From Cyclobacteriaceae bacterium (GTDB lineage: Bacteria; Bacteroidota; Bacteroidia; Cytophagales; Cyclobacteriaceae): a stretch of DNA of 64,000 bases. The stretch's first letter is position 1. Every line of letters starts with the position of its first letter. Positions 47,039-55,511 of the stretch are shown in pieces. The translations under genes were made by a program, and so were the position numbers. The notes beneath the pieces were generated by a model. It was not told the DNA's origin and did no database searches. It worked only from the letters and a program-made list of their open reading frames with translations. Where the stretch lies: positions 1 to 64,000 of the forward strand of contig JANQKF010000019.1 of the NCBI GenBank assembly GCA_028281285.1. Direction: 5' to 3'.

Positions 47039-47977
47039 ATGAAACTAAAAGCCACAGTTTTATTTTTGTTAATCCTCGCAATTGGGTGTAAAACCGAAGA
47101 CCCAGAAACCAACCCCATACCACAAGCTGAAACTGTTCTTGGTTGTACTGATCCGATGGCTTCAAACTTTAGTTCTGACGCAAACGAAGATGATTGCGAT
47201 TGTCAATATGACGGCTTCACGGCAATTGGAAATGCCCCGTCAAGTGTTACCAAAAACATTTTAATTGAAGAATTTACTGGGGAATGGTGTGGTTGGTGTG
47301 TGGATGCCACTTCAATAATCGATGAAATTAAGCAGGAACATGGCGATCGAGTCTTTGTAAATGCCATGCATCAGGGTGATTTTCTTGAAAATCGGGATGC
47401 CACTGAACTTAGAGGGCTATTCAGTGTTTCGGGCTATCCGAGCGGTTTGGTGAACAGGAAAACCGGAGCAGTAGTCCCCAGAGAATTGTGGATTAGCATG
47501 AGTGACGATATCCTGGAGGAATCAGCCAAAGTTGGGATTGCTCTCGAAACAAAAGTGACAGGCGCTATTTTGGATGGAGTCGTCCATGTTGATTTCAATG
47601 AGGATCTTTCCGGAAGCGACTATCTTCTTCATATTTATCTTTTGGAGAATGGTATTCCAGCCGTGGCACAAGAAAATTATTACAGTAGTCTGTATGGCAC
47701 ACACGGGCAAGGTCATCCTTACTATGATAGGCCGGCCCGCTTAGGTCCTGATGAATACATACATGACCATGTACTGCGAAGAATTCTTATCAAGAATCAA
47801 AAAATTGCACCAAAGGCAATCCGAGGTGAGGGTATTTTTACCCGAAAGTTTAGTATAGCTATAGCCGACTTCGTTCGTGAGAACGTTGAAGTGATCGCCT
47901 TTGTAAGTAAAAATACTGGACTTCAGCTTCTAAATGTTGCAGGAGCAAATGCTGGAGAAACGTCAAATTGGAAATGA
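47039..47977 (+). CDS. Omp28-like thioredoxin-fold lipoprotein, copy 1
   Basis: A 312-residue lipoprotein with lipobox LAIGC (lipid Cys17). A small Cys-containing module follows, GCTDPMASN ... DDCDC (Cys36, 53, 55), common in Bacteroidota surface proteins. A thioredoxin-like domain with WCGWC (Cys84 and Cys87) comes next, then an Omp28-type beta domain to the C-terminus. It may shuttle disulfides or fold outer-membrane proteins. It is followed by two paralogues in the same orientation. Confidence 0.85.
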   Translation: MKLKATVLFLLILAIGCKTEDPETNPIPQAETVLGCTDPMASNFSSDANEDDCDCQYDGFTAIGNAPSSVTKNILIEEFTGEWCGWCVDATSIIDEIKQEHGDRVFVNAMHQGDFLENRDATELRGLFSVSGYPSGLVNRKTGAVVPRELWISMSDDILEESAKVGIALETKVTGAILDGVVHVDFNEDLSGSDYLLHIYLLENGIPAVAQENYYSSLYGTHGQGHPYYDRPARLGPDEYIHDHVLRRILIKNQKIAPKAIRGEGIFTRKFSIAIADFVRENVEVIAFVSKNTGLQLLNVAGANAGETSNWK

Positions 47978-48082
47978 TCATTTCTCAAACCTCTTGTTTG
48001 GGGCTGTTTCATTTTGAAATTTTCAGGTTACAATTGTAATTATGTAATTGAATACATACTTTTTTCGACCCATTCACGAACT

Positions 48083-49003
48083 ATGAACCAAAATACTGTG
48101 AGAAAGATCAACTACCTATTAATTGCAGCACTATTCATTGTAGCTGCCTGTGCTGAGGGAGACGGTGATTCCGCTCTTGGCTGCACAGACCCCAAAGCCG
48201 CAAACCACAATCCGGAAGCTACGGTTGATGACTGTAATTGTGAATACACTGGATTTACGGCCATCGGAACCCCTCCGGCTGAAGCTGTAAAGAATGTCAT
48301 CATTGAAGAATTCACTGGAGAATGGTGTGGCTGGTGTGTAGATGGTACGTATCGAATTGAAACACTCATCGAAGATTATCCGGGTAGGGTATTTACCACG
48401 GCCATCCATCAGGGAGACTTTTTAGAGACGGATCTTACCAGACCACTTATGGAAAGGTTCGGTGCAAGCTTCTTTCCATCTGGCGTTGTGGATCGAAAAA
48501 TTGGAGCACTGAGCCGTGAGATATGGGAAGGAAGAACAATTGCAGGCCTGGCTGAGGTGGCAAAAGTAGATATTGCTATAGAAACACAGTTCGCTGCCGG
48601 GAATATGCTCGAGGGTGTTATCCATGTAGATTTTAAAGAAAACCTGAATGGTGCCACCCAGCGAGTCATTGTATATATCGTTGAAAATGGTATTTCTGCA
48701 CTGGCTCAACAAAACTACTATGCCAATCTTGGGTCTGCCAGGGAGCATCCATACTATAGCCTTCCTAGAACGTTGAATGGAGAGGATTTCACGCATAACT
48801 TCGTATTGAGAGATATTGCCGGAAACTTTGAAATCGCTGATAAGGCGATTAGAAATGAAGGCGTTTTCAAACGAAAATTCTCGATTGATGTCTCCGGATA
48901 TAATCAGGCAAATCTTCAAGTCATTGCACTCGTAGTTGACAGTGAATTGAAAAATTCACTCAATGTAATAGGAGTAGATGCAGGCAGTACAGTAGACTGG
49001 TAA
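48083..49003 (+). CDS. Omp28-like thioredoxin-fold lipoprotein, copy 2
   Basis: A 306-residue paralogue of copy 1. The ATG at 48083 is preferred over an upstream TTG because it gives a clean signal peptide with lipobox FIVAAC (lipid Cys23). It has the GCTDPKAAN module (Cys34, 51, 53) and WCGWC with Cys82 and Cys85. Relative to copy 1 it is most diverged in the C-terminal beta domain. No terminator was seen before copy 3. Confidence 0.85.
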   Translation: MNQNTVRKINYLLIAALFIVAACAEGDGDSALGCTDPKAANHNPEATVDDCNCEYTGFTAIGTPPAEAVKNVIIEEFTGEWCGWCVDGTYRIETLIEDYPGRVFTTAIHQGDFLETDLTRPLMERFGASFFPSGVVDRKIGALSREIWEGRTIAGLAEVAKVDIAIETQFAAGNMLEGVIHVDFKENLNGATQRVIVYIVENGISALAQQNYYANLGSAREHPYYSLPRTLNGEDFTHNFVLRDIAGNFEIADKAIRNEGVFKRKFSIDVSGYNQANLQVIALVVDSELKNSLNVIGVDAGSTVDW

Positions 49004-49097
49004 TCAGTCGGTTTCATTAACTTTCTGTTTCTTTTCAGGTAGATAGCGTTTAACTTGTATTAGCAGGGGACACTTAACCCGCTAATATGAGTCAACC

Positions 49098-49961
49098 TTG
49101 AAACTAAGAATTATCATATCGACAATTCTGTTCTCTCTTATCTGGTCTTGTGGCCAAGACGAAGACTTGATTGAGGGATGCACTGACCACCTTGCAGTAA
49201 ACTTCGAACCTGAAGCTGTAATTGACGACTGCGAATGCACTTATGAATACTTTTCCCACCCAGGTCCACCTCCGGCCACAGCGGTCAAAAATATTATGCT
49301 GGAACCCGGTAGTGATCGCTTCAAAAACGAAATTGATCAATTTGGACTAGAAAATCCCGGGCGCGTTTTCATCCTTCGAAATGCAAGTAAAGCTTTTCTG
49401 GACCCAAAAAACCCAAACGTTAATTATCCCTTCGGAACAAGAACTAATAGTACATACTACACCGGAGTGCTGGTTGACAGAATTCTTGGTGATACTGTAG
49501 ACACCTGGGAACAACGAGTCAATCGAAGAATTGCCAGTGCAGCGAAAGCCGAAGTCAGTATCCAAAGCAAAATAAATGAGGAAGGTTTTTTGACTGGACT
49601 CATATCCGTTCATTTCAAGGAAGATGCATTACCTGAAGGCGGACGTGTTTACATATACTTAATGGCCGACTACCTCACTTCGGATCAGAAATCTTACGAA
49701 AGACGAAACTATTCATTGAACATCATCGGGAATCATGAAATTCCGCCTAAGGCACTTAAAGGTGAAGGCGTTTTTACTCGAATGATAAAAATTGATCTGG
49801 AAAGAACACTCGATACCGGTGCATGGAATTGGTTGAGACACCTGACCACTAACATTCGATTAGTGGCATTTATAACTGATGGTGCATCAAAAAATGTGGT
49901 TAACTCCAACGGAGTTCCGGCCGGTTCGAACATCCGCTGGAATAATCTTGGTGACTTTTGA
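49098..49961 (+). CDS. Omp28-like lipoprotein, copy 3, lacking the redox site
   Basis: A 287-residue paralogue with lipobox IWSC (lipid Cys18) and the GCTDHLAVN module (Cys28, 45, 47). The stretch aligned with WCGWC reads EPGSDRF and there are no Cys residues beyond position 47, so it cannot use the disulfide chemistry of copies 1 and 2. The C-terminal beta domain is retained. The start is TTG with no in-frame ATG nearby. It may be a binding or structural variant. Confidence 0.8.
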   Translation: MKLRIIISTILFSLIWSCGQDEDLIEGCTDHLAVNFEPEAVIDDCECTYEYFSHPGPPPATAVKNIMLEPGSDRFKNEIDQFGLENPGRVFILRNASKAFLDPKNPNVNYPFGTRTNSTYYTGVLVDRILGDTVDTWEQRVNRRIASAAKAEVSIQSKINEEGFLTGLISVHFKEDALPEGGRVYIYLMADYLTSDQKSYERRNYSLNIIGNHEIPPKALKGEGVFTRMIKIDLERTLDTGAWNWLRHLTTNIRLVAFITDGASKNVVNSNGVPAGSNIRWNNLGDF

Positions 49962-50013
49962 TAGATTTCAAATCGGTGAAGTACTATCTTGTACATCAAT
50001 TACCTGATTTGAT

Positions 50014-50817
50014 ATGAAACGCTTTCTTTCTTATTTCTTCTCATTGGCTATAGCCATCCTCGTTTTTTCATGTGAGCAGGCTGCCCAAAACAATAACGAA
50101 TCATCTGACCCAAACCCGGCCGCTGAGGGTTTCAATCTGGAAGGCTCTGACCAATCCGCAATTTTAGTTGCCAACGAAGTTATGGAGGCAATGGGAGGCC
50201 GGGAAGCCTGGGACAATACTCGCTATCTCTGCTGGAAGTTCTTCGGAAGAGATGCCCTCGTATGGGACAAGTGGACTGGCAACGTCAGAATCGACCGACC
50301 TAATGGAACAACATTGCTCACCAATATTCATGAAGGCACCGGAAAAGCATTTGTCAATGGTACAGAAATCACTGAAGCCGATTCTGTAGCCGGCTATATG
50401 GAAACTGCCAAGCGCATCTGGATCAATCATTCCTACTGGTTAGTGATGCCTTACAAGTTGAAGGACTCTGGTGTTACCCTCAAAGCCATGGGTGAAGACA
50501 CTACCCAAGACGGAAAGATGTGCGACAAACTAATGATGACTTTCGAAGCAGTTGGGGTTACTCCTCAAAACAAATACGAAGTGTGGGTAGACAAGGAGTC
50601 CAGACTCATCACTCAATGGGCACACTATCGAAATGCGGATGACACGGAACCTCGATTTATAAATCCGTGGAAAGACTATCAGAAGCATGGTGAAATTATG
50701 CTTTCCGGAGATCGCGGTGGAAGAGGAATGGAAGACATTATGGTCTTTGACGAACTCCCCGAATCGGTATTTACTTCGGTTGAAAAGCCTGAGCTTACTC
50801 CTCAAGGTACGGAATGA
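50014..50817 (+). CDS. unknown lipoprotein, possible LolA-like fold
   Basis: A 267-residue lipoprotein with lipobox LVFSC (about Cys20), an Asn/Ser-rich linker, and a domain starting AILVANEVMEAMGGREAWDN. That start is similar to Bacteroidota proteins with the half-barrel fold of LolA/LppX. No catalytic motif is visible. Its stop overlaps the next gene's ATG by 4 bases, so the two are probably translated together. The fold assignment is inferred and weak. Confidence 0.65.
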   Translation: MKRFLSYFFSLAIAILVFSCEQAAQNNNESSDPNPAAEGFNLEGSDQSAILVANEVMEAMGGREAWDNTRYLCWKFFGRDALVWDKWTGNVRIDRPNGTTLLTNIHEGTGKAFVNGTEITEADSVAGYMETAKRIWINHSYWLVMPYKLKDSGVTLKAMGEDTTQDGKMCDKLMMTFEAVGVTPQNKYEVWVDKESRLITQWAHYRNADDTEPRFINPWKDYQKHGEIMLSGDRGGRGMEDIMVFDELPESVFTSVEKPELTPQGTE

Positions 50818-51857
50818 AACAGCTCGCTAACGTCTTTATTGTCTTAATGGTCTTGTCTTCCTGTGCAAAGGAAAAGAAGACTGAATTACGAGAACCTTAT
50901 TGGTCACCTCAGGAAAGTAATACAGCATCTTCACTTCGTGGGTTAAGCAGTGTTTCTGAAAATGTAGCTTGGGCAAGCGGAGCAAAAGGTACTGTAATTC
51001 GGACGGTAAATGGAGGTGAAAATTGGGAACGTGTCTCTGTTCCTGAATCCGATACGGTGGATTTCAGAGACATTGAGGCCTTTGACGAAAACCGTGCTAT
51101 TATACTTAGTGCTGACCAAGACTTGGTATTGATCTATAAAACCATTGATGGGGGTAAAAACTGGGACCTGAAGTACACGTCAGACGCCAAAGGCACTTTT
51201 TACGATGCCATGGACTTCTGGGATGAACAAAATGGAATTGCCTTTGGTGATGCCGTTGATGGTCGACTCTTAATTTTAAGGACATTTGACGGTGGTGACT
51301 CCTGGCAAGAACTTCCGTTCGAAAACCGTCCTCAGGCAATAGATGGGCAAGGTGGATTTGCAGCAAGTGGCACTTGCCTAAGAACGCAAGGTGATAGTAA
51401 CGTCTATATTGGGTTGGGAGGATTGGAGTCCAGTGTCTTTTACTCTAAAGATCGTGGCGAAACCTGGCAAAAGTCAATTGCTCCTATCGATCACGGTCCG
51501 AGTTCCGGCATCTTTTCGATACAATTCAGCAATGAACTTTCCGGTATTGCCATTGGAGGTGATTATCAAGGAGATTCACTGACTAAGGAGCATCGTGTGG
51601 CCTACACAAGAGATGGAGGCAAGACCTGGAACAATGTAATGAGTGGAATGGAACCCAATGGTTATCGTTCCTGTATTGACTTCTTTGAAGAGTTTGTCTT
51701 CGTTGTGGGTAGAGAAAGCTGTGATTATTACCGCCAAGGTGAGTATTCATACACTCCAATGGAAGGAAAATACTATTCCGTAAGCACTTCAAAAGATGGC
51801 AAGGCAGTATGGGCTTCAGGATCGAGAGGTGCTATCGCCAGACTCGCATTTAGATAA
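50814..51857 (+). CDS. Ycf48/BNR-repeat-like lipoprotein
   Basis: A 347-residue exported protein with lipobox-like LSSC near residue 17. The beta-propeller pattern includes repeated Asp-box motifs such as VNGGENWE, IDGGKNWD, FDGGDSWQ, RDGGKTWN and SKDRGETWQ. Ycf48-like and related BNR proteins bind partners rather than act as enzymes in most cases. It is translationally coupled to the preceding lipoprotein, and the two may form a surface pair. It is followed by a convergent permease. Confidence 0.8.
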   Translation: MKQLANVFIVLMVLSSCAKEKKTELREPYWSPQESNTASSLRGLSSVSENVAWASGAKGTVIRTVNGGENWERVSVPESDTVDFRDIEAFDENRAIILSADQDLVLIYKTIDGGKNWDLKYTSDAKGTFYDAMDFWDEQNGIAFGDAVDGRLLILRTFDGGDSWQELPFENRPQAIDGQGGFAASGTCLRTQGDSNVYIGLGGLESSVFYSKDRGETWQKSIAPIDHGPSSGIFSIQFSNELSGIAIGGDYQGDSLTKEHRVAYTRDGGKTWNNVMSGMEPNGYRSCIDFFEEFVFVVGRESCDYYRQGEYSYTPMEGKYYSVSTSKDGKAVWASGSRGAIARLAFR

Positions 51858-51900
51858 TAAGTGAAGCCTCCCCTGGCTGCCGGGAGACTCCACCGTATGA

Positions 51901-54255
51901 TTACTCATACCTCAAACTCTTTACGGGATTGGCAAGTGCCGCGCGAATGGAATGATAACTAACTGTTAACAGTGCTATCAAAACTGCAGCACCTCCGGCC
52001 AGCAGAAACACGGTAACTCCAATACCCACATTGTATTCAAATGCGGTTAACCAATCGGTCATAACAAAATAGGCTGCGGGTATGGCCAATCCAAAGCCGA
52101 ACAATACCAGAAGCAGGAAATTCTTAGCAAGCAAAATCACAAGGTTAAATAGCCCCGCCCCGAGTACTTTTCTGATCCCAATCTCTTTGATGCGTTGTTC
52201 TGCAGCAAACGATGCTAAACCAAAAAGCCCCAGCAACGAAATTAGTATGGCAATTCCGGCAAAATAGTTTGCCAGGGTACCTACATTTGTTTCTCTCTCA
52301 TAAAGGGATGCATACGTCTGATCAAGAAATCCATATTCAAATGGATAACTAGGGTTAAACGCTTTAAAATTCTCTTCAACGAAGGATATCGTCTCTTCTA
52401 TATTCTGACCATTCAATCGAAGGATCATATGGTTAATGTTTTCCGGTCTTCTGGAAATCACCAAAGGCTCGATTTTGGAATGAAGAGAGGAAAAATGAAA
52501 GTCTTTGACTATGCCGACTACTTTCCCTTCTCGTCCCCAAAATCGAACGGGGTAGTCAACCACTTTTTCCAGGTCCATGGTAGCTGCGGTGGCTTCATTC
52601 ACAACGATACTTGCCGAATCACTGAGCAATTTTTTATCAAACGGCCGTCCATCGGCCATTGTCATGCCAAATGTTTCAAAGAAGTCGTCCTCAACAAGCA
52701 GTACCTGAAATAGCTGTGTATTCTCCGGGTCTTTGCCATCCCAACGAAAACCTCCGGATGTGGAACTCCCCATGTAAATGGGCAAAACGCTTGTCCCGGT
52801 GACACTTTTGATATTTGGATTCTCCAACATCTTAGATTTAAAGAGATCCGCTTTATCCCTTAGGTCACCTTCCACTGGTAGGTGGACCAGGTTATCTTTG
52901 TTATAGCCCAAATTTTTGTTCTTGACATAGCTAATCTGATTATGAACAACCAGCGTTCCCATTATCAAAAAGGTGGAAATCAAGAATTGAAATACAACGA
53001 GTCCCTTTCGAATTCCATTGCTCCAGCCAGATGACTTGAAGGCTCCCTTTAACACTTTTATTGGGGCGAATGAGGAAAGGAATAATGAAGGATAGCTTCC
53101 AGCTAACACCCCAACTACGAAGGCGATAGATGCAAGAATGGCAAAATCAGAAATGTTCAATAGCGAAAACTGCATTGCCTTGCTGGTAAATTCGTTCAAG
53201 CCAGGGAGTACAAGCATTATGACAAGACCTGCCAGAATCGAAGAAATCAAGGCCATTAAAATAGACTCTGCCATGAACTGAGTAATCAAATAACTCCGTG
53301 TAGATCCAACCACTTTCTTAACACCTACTTCCTTGGCCCTTTTCGATGAGCGTGCGGTGGCCAGATTCATAAAATTGATACAGGCTATCAAAAGAATGAA
53401 GACCGCTACTACACTGAATAATCGAACATAGACTATTCTACCTCCTGATTGTATACCATCTTTGAATCCGCTTTTCAGATAAACATCCCCTAATGGATGG
53501 AGAAATAGATCAATGACCGATCCCTCATCCTTTGATTTGACATAGCCTTTGATCTTTGCTTCAAATCCCGCCTCATCTACACCCTGATGAAGACTTAGAA
53601 AATGCCGAATACCATTATTACCCCAGTCTTCAAGCCAGGTATTATCATCCCACCACTTTTGATTATTGATTACAAAGTCGAATTGAAAAGTAGAATTGGC
53701 AGGTACATCTTCAAATACCCCGGCCACTCGATATTCACCCCAACCATTCACAGTTACGGTTTCATCCATGGCAGATCCACTGAACATCTTTCTGGCAAGA
53801 CTTTCAGACAGATATACCTGATCCGGAGCGGTTAGTGAACCTTCTTTGGTCCCATCGACCAAGGGAAAATCAAAAAGATGGAAAAAATCACTGCTGACCG
53901 CCCGTCCTGTTTCCTTGAAGGTTTTATCTGCCAGTATAAAAAGCTTCTCCACAGGCCATGACATCTGTACCATGTGTTCTATCTCAGGCATTTCCTCCTT
54001 AAAAGCCTCCATCAATGGACCAGGATTGGCTGTTGTCGTGAAGACTGTTCCAGAAGAATAATTCTGATGTTCCATCACCTGGTAGGTGCGCTCATATTTT
54101 GTATGAAATCTATTTACACTGTATTCGTCCTGGATGTAGAGAAAAAGCAACAGACTGGCGCTAATACCGACTGTCAAACCCAGAATATTGAGGAAACTAT
54201 AGCCCTTCTCCTTCCAAAAGACCCGAAGAGCAACCTTTAAAATATTCTTGAACAT
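51901..54255 (-). CDS. orphan MacB/FtsX-type permease, no prefix
   Basis: A 784-residue permease starting MFKNILKVALRVFWKEKGYS. It has the family layout of first helix, periplasmic domain (with SSDFFHLFDFPLVDG) and FtsX blocks near ATARSSKRAKEVGVKKVVGS and RIKEIGIRKVLGAG. The leader carries AGTCAAA 13 bases before the ATG, a related but displaced version of the ACTCAAA motif. No ATPase or PadR gene is adjacent. The nearest regulator is the membrane LytTR protein 314 bp upstream on the same strand. Confidence 0.9.
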   Translation of the reverse strand: MFKNILKVALRVFWKEKGYSFLNILGLTVGISASLLLFLYIQDEYSVNRFHTKYERTYQVMEHQNYSSGTVFTTTANPGPLMEAFKEEMPEIEHMVQMSWPVEKLFILADKTFKETGRAVSSDFFHLFDFPLVDGTKEGSLTAPDQVYLSESLARKMFSGSAMDETVTVNGWGEYRVAGVFEDVPANSTFQFDFVINNQKWWDDNTWLEDWGNNGIRHFLSLHQGVDEAGFEAKIKGYVKSKDEGSVIDLFLHPLGDVYLKSGFKDGIQSGGRIVYVRLFSVVAVFILLIACINFMNLATARSSKRAKEVGVKKVVGSTRSYLITQFMAESILMALISSILAGLVIMLVLPGLNEFTSKAMQFSLLNISDFAILASIAFVVGVLAGSYPSLFLSSFAPIKVLKGAFKSSGWSNGIRKGLVVFQFLISTFLIMGTLVVHNQISYVKNKNLGYNKDNLVHLPVEGDLRDKADLFKSKMLENPNIKSVTGTSVLPIYMGSSTSGGFRWDGKDPENTQLFQVLLVEDDFFETFGMTMADGRPFDKKLLSDSASIVVNEATAATMDLEKVVDYPVRFWGREGKVVGIVKDFHFSSLHSKIEPLVISRRPENINHMILRLNGQNIEETISFVEENFKAFNPSYPFEYGFLDQTYASLYERETNVGTLANYFAGIAILISLLGLFGLASFAAEQRIKEIGIRKVLGAGLFNLVILLAKNFLLLVLFGFGLAIPAAYFVMTDWLTAFEYNVGIGVTVFLLAGGAAVLIALLTVSYHSIRAALANPVKSLRYE

Positions 54256-54569
54256 GGCGATTTTGGTTTTTGACTTGGAAATAAATTCCTGAATAGCAAT
54301 TGAAAACGAAAACCTTGTGCTTTCAACTCACACAAAAGTGTATTCAACTGTTATTCAATTGATTCAGAATGTTTGGTTGTCTCATAATGACGAAACCATT
54401 TTGAAAACATTACTCCAAAACGATGAATCCGTTACTTGGTGGTCAATAAACTCATCACTTAGATTGTGCATTTTATCCCAGATCAACACTTCCCGTCCAA
54501 GATTAGGCAGATTTTGATGAGATTGAATAATGTGTGAAATGGAGAAGTGAGTTGAGGCGCTAATTTGTT
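54256..54569. other. intergenic stretch without a confident gene
   Basis: 314 bp between the permease and the LytTR gene. A 63-codon frame on the minus strand begins with a GTG overlapping the LytTR stop, but it has no recognisable domain. No terminator or RNA gene was identified. Confidence 0.5.
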
Positions 54570-55463
54570 TCACTGCAGTGACGAAGAGTCGTCAAATACG
54601 GCTTCAATCATCTTTTTAATGTTTCCGGAATAACTTCTGGCAACCGGTACTATTTTGGTTGTAGTGAGTAGATGAAGCTTGTAGCCTTGTGAGTTACCTT
54701 CTAGGTAGCTCACTTTTTTTATGTTTACAATATAAGTTCGATGACAACGCTGCAGTATGGGGTACTGCCTAACTTGTTCTTCAATTTCTGAAATTTTGTT
54801 TCTTAAGAGTGTCTTTTTCTCCTGATCCCCTTCAGTATAAAATACTTCGACATAATTTCCTGCAGCGGCAATGCAGGAGATTGTGCGATGATCGAGCTTG
54901 ATGTGCTCACCTTTGTTGGTTGAAGTCAATACTACAAACTCATCCCATTCCTTAAGAGTTGATCTGTTGAGTATTTCATTGAGATGTTCTACCTCTTTAA
55001 GATTGACCTTGTATTGATAGATCTGCTTATAGAAAATGACACCCAATGCAGGCATGATACCGATGATAAAGGTGTATTTCATCACACCTAAGAAGGTGAC
55101 CCAATCCGGTGCAAAATCGAAGAAATAATGAGCGTATAGATAATTGAGCGTGGTGATGAAAAAAAGCATCCATACCACCCAAATCACCTCTTTATATACC
55201 TTCCATCGCTCTTCACTCAACAATCTCGGAAAGACATAAGGCATGACTACCATATTCAAGAGGCTTGCCATTAAGGTCACTATACCAAAACCAAAAGAAA
55301 CTGCATTTTGAATCTTCATTGGCAATTGGTCCATTCCATAGGGCTTGAATGCCAAGCAAAAGAAACCGATAAATATTGATATGAATATTACCAGTTGCAG
55401 CGCCTGCTTAGAATTCGCATAAAATGGATAGGGCTGAAAGAAAAATTCCTTGACCTTTTGCAT
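54570..55463 (-). CDS. membrane-anchored LytTR transcription factor
   Basis: A 297-residue protein with about four transmembrane helices in the first 150 residues and a C-terminal LytTR DNA-binding domain (about 190-290, including CIAAAGNYVEVFY and LQRCHRTYIVNIKKV). There is no receiver domain, so it could sense membrane or ligand state directly. It lies 48 bp downstream of a prefix permease on the same strand, which is followed upstream by a PadR gene. Co-expression is likely. Confidence 0.9.
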   Translation of the reverse strand: MQKVKEFFFQPYPFYANSKQALQLVIFISIFIGFFCLAFKPYGMDQLPMKIQNAVSFGFGIVTLMASLLNMVVMPYVFPRLLSEERWKVYKEVIWVVWMLFFITTLNYLYAHYFFDFAPDWVTFLGVMKYTFIIGIMPALGVIFYKQIYQYKVNLKEVEHLNEILNRSTLKEWDEFVVLTSTNKGEHIKLDHRTISCIAAAGNYVEVFYTEGDQEKKTLLRNKISEIEEQVRQYPILQRCHRTYIVNIKKVSYLEGNSQGYKLHLLTTTKIVPVARSYSGNIKKMIEAVFDDSSSLQ

Positions 55464-55511
55464 GATTAAAAGATCAAGGAATTTAGAAAATTATTTGGTG
55501 TCTTGCTCCGC

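Noticed and set aside
54382-54573. 63-codon minus-strand frame starting with GTG overlapping the LytTR stop
   Set aside because: No hydrophobic segment, domain or coding bias was recognisable, and the overlapping start may be chance. Kept only as part of an intergenic note.
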